A stretch of 64,000 nt of DNA from Gimesia fumaroli (GTDB taxonomy: Bacteria; Planctomycetota; Planctomycetia; Planctomycetales; Planctomycetaceae). Positions 55,505 to 61,255 of this stretch are shown here, piece after piece. Location: assembly GCF_007754425.1 (NCBI RefSeq), contig NZ_CP037452.1:3075164-3139163 (forward strand), read 5' to 3'. Made by a program: the position numbers and the translations under genes. The notes under the pieces were generated by a model. That model ran no database searches, was not told the DNA's origin, and saw only the letters and a program-made list of their open reading frames with translations. The number at the start of each line of letters is the position of its first letter. Position 1 is the first letter of the stretch.

Positions 55505-55567
55505 GGCCGCGACCCCAACCGCGAAATGCTGGAGTTCTTTCAGAAACAGTTTGCGAACGTGGATTAA
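55505..55567 (+). pseudogene. Remnant C-terminus of an esterase gene (right copy of the 53-bp repeat)
   Basis: Bases 55505-55557 equal 50300-50352 exactly and keep the esterase frame, reading GRDPNREMLEFFQKQFA and then NVD and a stop, where the intact gene has KAK. With no start or body it is a gene fragment, left either by a duplication of the 3' end or by loss of a second esterase copy. Confidence 0.8.
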
Positions 55568-55583
55568 AAAACGTTTCGTGTGC

Positions 55584-55603
55584 TTTCGTGTTTTTCGTGG
55601 TAG
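55584..55603 (+). repeat. 20-bp dispersed repeat, copy 2
   Basis: Identical to 48281-48300. Lies directly between the esterase remnant and the end of the flavodiiron-like gene. Confidence 0.6.
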
Positions 55604-55604
55604 C

Positions 55605-56339
55605 TTAACCAAAGACGTCTTTCATCGCGGTCGACAGATTCGTAAAGGCCTGTTCGCCGTCGCCGGCGAAGCTGGAGCCATGCATGATGGCTAGCGTTTT
55701 CGGTTTCAACGCGGCCAGTTTCTGCAGGATCTTGTCGGTCTGTTTCGTATATGGAATATAGTCGGCCAGCGGTCCCGCCTGCATTTGCTGCATCGCCGCC
55801 AGCACCTGTTCGGACAAGTCGCTCTCGGTGAGCGGCACGCCGTTGCCTCCCTGGTGGAACAGGTCCGAGCAGAACAGTGTCCCCTGCGTCTCTTCATACA
55901 GCAGCCCGGCGTCCCAGCCGTGAGGGAGTTGCGCGGTCGAACAGAAGCGGTATTGATACTTGCCCGTATTCAAGAGGTCGCCGTCATTCATCCCCCGCGG
56001 CGGCCGGATGGCAAAGTCATTGATATTCACCATCGCCGACACCAGACTGCAAACCGGCTCCGCCTCGGGAGCCGCTTCCAGCCACTGATTCAGCGCCCCG
56101 CATTCATCCGATTCAAAATGACTGAAGGCAATATACCGCAGCGACGCCGGATCGATGACCTGCTCCACCGCTTTCAACAGCTGTGGAAAGCTGGCCTTAT
56201 ACCCGGTCGTAAACAACAGCGGTGCCTCATCCCTCACGAGAAAATAATTAAACTGCAAATCCAAAGCCGCCGCATAACAGCCAATCCGAAACACATCCGG
56301 CGCAATTTCGTTGATTGTGGGAGTATCGATGTCGAACAT
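55605..56339 (-). CDS. Flavodiiron-type MBL-fold protein without flavodoxin domain
   Basis: Metallo-beta-lactamase fold with the diiron signature H-x-E-x-D (SHFESDECG), then [18 protein letters not shown] and IMHGSSF, which correspond to the other metal ligands of flavodiiron (ODP) proteins. It ends after the MBL domain, with no FMN domain. Stand-alone ODP proteins act in oxygen or NO handling or in phosphodiester sensing. It is divergent from the large nuclease-NTPase gene. Confidence 0.78.
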   Translation of the reverse strand: MFDIDTPTINEIAPDVFRIGCYAAALDLQFNYFLVRDEAPLLFTTGYKASFPQLLKAVEQVIDPASLRYIAFSHFESDECGALNQWLEAAPEAEPVCSLVSAMVNINDFAIRPPRGMNDGDLLNTGKYQYRFCSTAQLPHGWDAGLLYEETQGTLFCSDLFHQGGNGVPLTESDLSEQVLAAMQQMQAGPLADYIPYTKQTDKILQKLAALKPKTLAIMHGSSFAGDGEQAFTNLSTAMKDVFG

Positions 56340-56523
56340 GGGGTAGTTCCTGAGTTTAGAAGGTTGATGAGGTTTTATTGATAGGCATGATATGAAAGTA
56401 ATTGAGGTAACGCGATGGTGGTCAAATGAGCAATTTGTAGTTTATTTTGTTGGATATGAAGTAATTTAAAAAAAGATGTGCTAAAAATATTGAAAAAAGG
56501 TAATCGATGGATATTATGAATCC

Positions 56524-59500
56524 ATGAAAAATGGAAAAGATGTTACTCCGCAGTTTGTTCGAGATGTCCGTCATGAGCTTGGTATGACACAGCAGCAGTT
56601 TGCTGATCATATCGGGGTTGGCAAAGTAACCGTTACACGCTGGGAGACTGGGGCTCGAAAATGCCAGGGGGAATATGCTAAGAAAGTAAGCGGTCTCGTG
56701 GCACAGTCTCTGCGAACGAAGACAATTTTTGATTTATCCACGGAAGACTTATCAACGCTTGATTCGAAAAAAGCAGTTGAAGCATTTCGAGATCTACTTT
56801 GGTCTGAGTGCCGGCGCAATCAAGTGCCCACATCGGAATTGCGAATTTCCTCTCTTGAAGTAGCAGATGGTGGTATTGATGCCGAGTTACCTGCTTCGGC
56901 GAAGATCAATGCAAAAGATTCTTTTCTGGATGGAGGGGCATATTTCTTTCAGATCAAGGCTGGGCAAAGCTGGAAACCATGGCTGAAGGGGTTTGCGAAA
57001 AAAGAGTTGCTGAATAAGCAGGGAAAGCTTGGGAGCGAAGTACATCGATGCCTATCTGAAGAGGGATGGTATGTATTGGTCTGTTTCGGAAATGATCTCA
57101 CGTCTGATCAGATAAAAAAAACTCGAGAGAATATAAAAGAAATATTTTCCTCGAAGGGCTTTCCAGATGCAAAGGTTAAGATCTGGGGGCAGCATCAGTT
57201 ATTAGGTCATTTCAATCGATTTCCGTTTCTTTCGCTTCAGGTATTAGGCAGGAACACATACAAGTATGATTCTTGGTCAAGTTGGAATACTTCAAGTGAA
57301 ATGGCCGGTGGGCTGGAGCTTGGAGAAGCCCAGATAAATCTCTTGAATGAGATAAGGCGATTAGTCCGTGGTAAGGATGTGTCTCATGTTCGTTTGATTG
57401 GAGAGCCTGGGCTGGGAAAGACTCGTTTAGTTCATGAGGCTCTTGGTGAACCAGATCTACGACCTCAGGTGATTTATTTTTCTAATGCTGAAGTATTTCA
57501 GGAGAGCCATTTATTTCATGATCTATTGAATAAAGAAGCTGACTACTACTTAATCCTCGTCTTGGATGAATGTCGACCACGCGATTGTGAGGAAATATGG
57601 CATCGGCTGAGTAATCATTCGGATCGATGCACTGTAATTACTCTTGATCATGACAGCTATAACCCAGCAAGCCAAAGATTTGCTGAACTAGAGTGTCCAC
57701 GCCTTGGTGAAGGACACGTTGAAAAGATCATCAATAGTTATATCGGGGATGTTAGTAATAGTAGACGCTGGGCGGAACTCTGTTCCGGTGTCCCCCGTGT
57801 TGCTCATGCGGTTGGTCGTAATCTACTGACTAATCCTGATCAGATACTACAAACACCATCACTGAAGTTGGTTTGGAATCGTTTTATATCTGGTAATTCT
57901 GATATAGATAGCGCAGAGGCAAAGCAAAAACGAATTGTTCTTCGTTATATTTCATTGTTTCATCGTTTTGGTTTTAACTCACCTGTTGAATCTGAAGGTG
58001 AGTTTATTGCAGAGTTGATTCATGAAGACAATTCAGATGTTACGTATTCGCGATTTCAGGATATTGTAGGTGAGTTAATAGAGCAGCGAATTCTACAGGG
58101 GAAAAGGACCCTTTTCATCGCCCCTAAACTTCTGCATGTGCATTTATGGGCAGAATTTTGGGAGAAGCATGGACGTGATCGGCCGATTGGTGGCCTAATT
58201 AAACGCATTCAAGAGATTGAAAGGAATCAAGATTCAGAAGCTTTGCTGTCATGGTTCATTCAGATGTTTTCTTATGCTGGAGAATCTCGAGTTGCGATCA
58301 AACAAGCGAAGCTTTTGTTGGGACCTGATGGTCCCTTTTCTGCTGCTGCATTTGCTTTGTCGAAGGTGGGGTGTCGACTTCTTCATGAACTCTCGAATGC
58401 TTCACCAGAATATACCGTCGATTGCCTTGAGCGTGTTTTTGAGTTAACCACTCCAGAAGATCTGAGTAGGTTTCATGAACGAAGACAAGACATTGTTTGG
58501 GCATTAGAACGCATCGCTGTCTGGCCACAGTATTTTCAGCGAGCTGCCAGACTTTTAAGAAGACTTGCAGAATCAGAAAACGCTTCTTATTCGAATAATT
58601 CCACTGGTGCCTTTGTGGAGTTATTTAGTTTTGCACCAGGTCAAGCGGCACCAACAGGAGCGGCACCTGAAATTAGATTTCCAGTACTAGATGAAACTTT
58701 GGATTCGTCTTCTCCAGTCACGAGACGTCTCGGAATCAAAGCGTGTAAGTCCGCGATGTCTACCTTGTTTGGAGGCCGTGTTGTTGGAAGAGAGCATCAA
58801 GGCTTGAAAACTGCACAGTTATGGACCCCCCAGAATTGGGGAGAAGTATATCAAGCAATGGGCCTCGTTTGGGGTAAACTATATACTACTTCCCGCTCAT
58901 GGAAGTCGAGTCTCAGGTCGGAAGCGAATTATACATTGATAGATTCGGCTGTTGGGCTGTTGCAAATCACTTCTTTGTCAGACGATATATTAGATACTAT
59001 CGAGATACTGGTTGACGATGACGCAACAGATCTTCAGCAACTGGTTCAGGATGTTGCCAGAATTAGACGCTATTGGAATGAAAGTTATGAGAAAAACGTC
59101 CTTGACCGACTCGAAGAAATCGATTTGAAGATAACTGGTGCGTCTTTTTCTAGTCGAGTAAGGCGCGTCGTCCATTTGAGTGGTCTAGATGACTATGATG
59201 ACGAAGATGGACTCGACTTGAACGCATACACTCAGCGTGTGGAAGAACTCGCTTTAGAAGCCTCGCAGTCTGAAGATAAATTTCAGGAAATACTTTCGGA
59301 GCTGGTGCGCGGGACAAACAGCATGGTCTTTCAGTTCGGACTTGAATTCGCGAAACATGACAGGGAAAAGAACCTGGAAAAGATAGTTGAGGCTTATCGT
59401 GCAGTCGGTAACGAAGCCACAGCACTCTTTCTAAGTGGTTACTTGGCGGAAGTGTTCAAAGATGATTCACAAAAATGGGAAGATGCTATAGAAGAGCTTT

Positions 59501-60489
59501 TGAGCGATGACGCCTTTGCGAATTTAATCGGTCCGATTATTCGAAACTCTGGTTATTCAGACCGAATCATCTTAAGCATGTTATCCCGTTTTGACACTGG
59601 TGTATTAGACATCTCTTGTCTTCGGTCATTTGGTTATGCGGATTGCTTTAAACAGATTCAAGAAACTACTTTTCTCGAATTTGTAAAGCGACTTACTGCA
59701 GGGGGATTAACTTCATACGCTATCGAGTTATTTGACTTTCGATATTGTGATAAGGAAAAGCGAAGACAACTTCCTGAAGAGGAGACCGTTCAGGCGCTTC
59801 AGGATTTTACTAATGACGGGACACGATCTAATACAGCAGATTATCATTGGAGTGAGGTTGCAAAAATACTGATTGACCAGTACCCGATGCGCAGCACTGA
59901 TGTATTTAATATTGCTTTACTGCGGGTGGCGAATGAGTATTGGTATCTCGATGATCACAATTCTGCCTATAAGCTTATATTATCTATCATTGAAAGTGAT
60001 CCTGAAAAATACTGGCAAATCTTGAGGAACCATTTAAAGATCGCTGATAGGAGTCAACGGTCTCGATTAATTCACTGGTTGGGGCCAAAAAGCGAATTTG
60101 GTTCAGAGGGTGTAATGGGGCCACTTCCGCTGTTTCCGATGGATGCTGTTTTCGAATGGGTCGCTGAGGATCCTGAGACTCGCGCCTATGAACTCACAAA
60201 AGCTGTCCCCAAAACTCTTGAACGTGATAAGAAAGGAGTATGGGCTCGCGAGTTGCTTAATCGCTATGGCGATCAGGAAAATGTAAGAAGTTGTTTGCTG
60301 GCGCACTTCTGGTCTGGAGGCTGGAATGGAAGCTTGAGCGATCGCTATCGTAAATTACGCGACAATGCACGTGGATGGCTTGAGGGCGAAACATCTCTGC
60401 GAGTTCGGCAGTGGCTAGAGGGGTTTATCGACGGTCTTTCGAGCGATATCGAACGCTCTGAAATTGAAGAGGAGCGTGAATTCTTATGA
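56524..60489 (+). CDS. XRE-HTH / PD-(D/E)XK nuclease-like / P-loop NTPase, putative anti-phage sensor
   Basis: 1321 residues. An XRE-type helix-turn-helix lies at about 10-60 (LGMTQQQFADHIGVGKVTVTRW). Residues about 85-240 look like a PD-(D/E)XK/DUF4365-Mrr-type nuclease: DGGIDAEL (Asp119) and FFQIKAG (Gln143, Lys145). A P-loop NTPase follows: Walker A GEPGLGKT (293-300) and Walker B LVLDE (345-349). The remaining 850 residues are mostly helical and repeat-like with no known motif. This order (nuclease, STAND-like NTPase, helical sensor) is that of Avs-type defence proteins; the HTH at the front is unusual. The DNA is visibly AT-richer than its neighbours. Its stop overlaps the next gene's start. 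Defence role is inference. Confidence 0.75.
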   Translation: MKNGKDVTPQFVRDVRHELGMTQQQFADHIGVGKVTVTRWETGARKCQGEYAKKVSGLVAQSLRTKTIFDLSTEDLSTLDSKKAVEAFRDLLWSECRRNQVPTSELRISSLEVADGGIDAELPASAKINAKDSFLDGGAYFFQIKAGQSWKPWLKGFAKKELLNKQGKLGSEVHRCLSEEGWYVLVCFGNDLTSDQIKKTRENIKEIFSSKGFPDAKVKIWGQHQLLGHFNRFPFLSLQVLGRNTYKYDSWSSWNTSSEMAGGLELGEAQINLLNEIRRLVRGKDVSHVRLIGEPGLGKTRLVHEALGEPDLRPQVIYFSNAEVFQESHLFHDLLNKEADYYLILVLDECRPRDCEEIWHRLSNHSDRCTVITLDHDSYNPASQRFAELECPRLGEGHVEKIINSYIGDVSNSRRWAELCSGVPRVAHAVGRNLLTNPDQILQTPSLKLVWNRFISGNSDIDSAEAKQKRIVLRYISLFHRFGFNSPVESEGEFIAELIHEDNSDVTYSRFQDIVGELIEQRILQGKRTLFIAPKLLHVHLWAEFWEKHGRDRPIGGLIKRIQEIERNQDSEALLSWFIQMFSYAGESRVAIKQAKLLLGPDGPFSAAAFALSKVGCRLLHELSNASPEYTVDCLERVFELTTPEDLSRFHERRQDIVWALERIAVWPQYFQRAARLLRRLAESENASYSNNSTGAFVELFSFAPGQAAPTGAAPEIRFPVLDETLDSSSPVTRRLGIKACKSAMSTLFGGRVVGREHQGLKTAQLWTPQNWGEVYQAMGLVWGKLYTTSRSWKSSLRSEANYTLIDSAVGLLQITSLSDDILDTIEILVDDDATDLQQLVQDVARIRRYWNESYEKNVLDRLEEIDLKITGASFSSRVRRVVHLSGLDDYDDEDGLDLNAYTQRVEELALEASQSEDKFQEILSELVRGTNSMVFQFGLEFAKHDREKNLEKIVEAYRAVGNEATALFLSGYLAEVFKDDSQKWEDAIEELLSDDAFANLIGPIIRNSGYSDRIILSMLSRFDTGVLDISCLRSFGYADCFKQIQETTFLEFVKRLTAGGLTSYAIELFDFRYCDKEKRRQLPEEETVQALQDFTNDGTRSNTADYHWSEVAKILIDQYPMRSTDVFNIALLRVANEYWYLDDHNSAYKLILSIIESDPEKYWQILRNHLKIADRSQRSRLIHWLGPKSEFGSEGVMGPLPLFPMDAVFEWVAEDPETRAYELTKAVPKTLERDKKGVWARELLNRYGDQENVRSCLLAHFWSGGWNGSLSDRYRKLRDNARGWLEGETSLRVRQWLEGFIDGLSSDIERSEIEEEREFL

Positions 60490-60677
60490 AAGCAGCCACA
60501 AGAAACCGTTTACGAATTGCTTACTTAATCTTTGCTCCCGCGTTTCTTGTGCTGTGCTTAGCCGCGATTTTTATCGTTGTGTTTTTCAGCGATAATGCAA
60601 TATGTGCTGCTCCGTTGTACTTGCCAACTTTGATTGCTTTTTGGTCTATGAGACGCTGCACCAATTGGCTTAATTAA
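60486..60677 (+). CDS. Small two-helix membrane protein coupled to the NTPase gene
   Basis: 63 residues with a first transmembrane helix (IAYLIFAPAFLVLCLAAIFIV) and a second hydrophobic stretch (LYLPTLIAFWSM), basic at both ends. The ATG overlaps the upstream TGA (ATGA), which implies translational coupling and a shared function. It could be a membrane effector, anchor or regulator of the large protein. No known family recognised. Confidence 0.6.
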   Translation: MKAATRNRLRIAYLIFAPAFLVLCLAAIFIVVFFSDNAICAAPLYLPTLIAFWSMRRCTNWLN

Positions 60678-60769
60678 TAACTGCCTCTCATTCTTATTCA
60701 CCTGCAGCATGTTCATCTGCGGGATCTCGTGACGGTCTGGTAGGATTCGTTCGTCATTAAAACTGGAAG

Positions 60770-60796
60770 AACCGGGGCTAATGCTTTGCGGCTAGT
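60770..60796 (+). repeat. Dispersed intergenic repeat, copy 2
   Basis: AACCGGGGCTAATGC then TTTGCGGCTAGT, matching the element at 39003-39029 on the other strand in all but a few bases. Confidence 0.5.
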
Positions 60797-60845
60797 TTCC
60801 TGCGTGTTTGATGAAGCCTGTTTGGCAGTCATGCGCGGGTGAGCC

Positions 60846-60867
60846 GGGCGGACACATGGGGCCGCCC
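60846..60867. repeat. GC-rich hairpin (GGGCGG / CCGCCC)
   Basis: Six-bp stem with an ACACATGGGG loop, 50 bp after the dispersed repeat. I know this phrase as frequent in planctomycete intergenic DNA, but see no second copy in the window. Confidence 0.4.
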
Positions 60868-61255
60868 CTACTTCGGTTTTATCGGATCGGGAATTGGTTC
60901 ACTTTTTGTTGTGATGTTGATTCTCTCCAAGGGCGTGAGTGGGGCAAGGGGAAATGGGATTTTTTGTGGGGCGAAGGAGTGCTCAGATGGTTTGGGAGTG
61001 GGACAATGTGTGTTGGGGCTGTGGTTATGCGTGTTGGCGTGTGTCGACCCGCATAAGTTTTTGGGCTCAAATTTTGTTGAATCTTGCTGAAACGAGGGAC
61101 TTTTGTAGTGCTGATGTTGGCAGTGCTTTCTGTTCTTCACCTGAACCAGTACTGTTCTCGCGCGCGACGCATAAGTCTGATGATCATGGCGAACTGCGGG
61201 TTGGCGTCAAGTCGGATTTTTTCAGTAGGCAGTACTCAACGTGCACTACCCTGAC

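Larger units (their letters stand above)
60678..61255. other. Intergenic region with repeats, no gene
   Basis: Open frames here on both strands have no protein-like pattern; the sequence is GT-rich and contains two repeat-type elements (60770-60796 and 60846-60867). Nothing else recognised. Confidence 0.5.

Noticed and set aside
60808..61140. Overlapping open frames on both strands after the small membrane gene
   Set aside because: Composition is GT-rich with His/Pro/Thr-biased readings; it overlaps repeat-type elements.
26220..61255. CRISPR array or tRNA gene in the intergenic regions
   Set aside because: No regularly spaced repeats and no cloverleaf with a T-loop GTTCGA-type core were found by eye.
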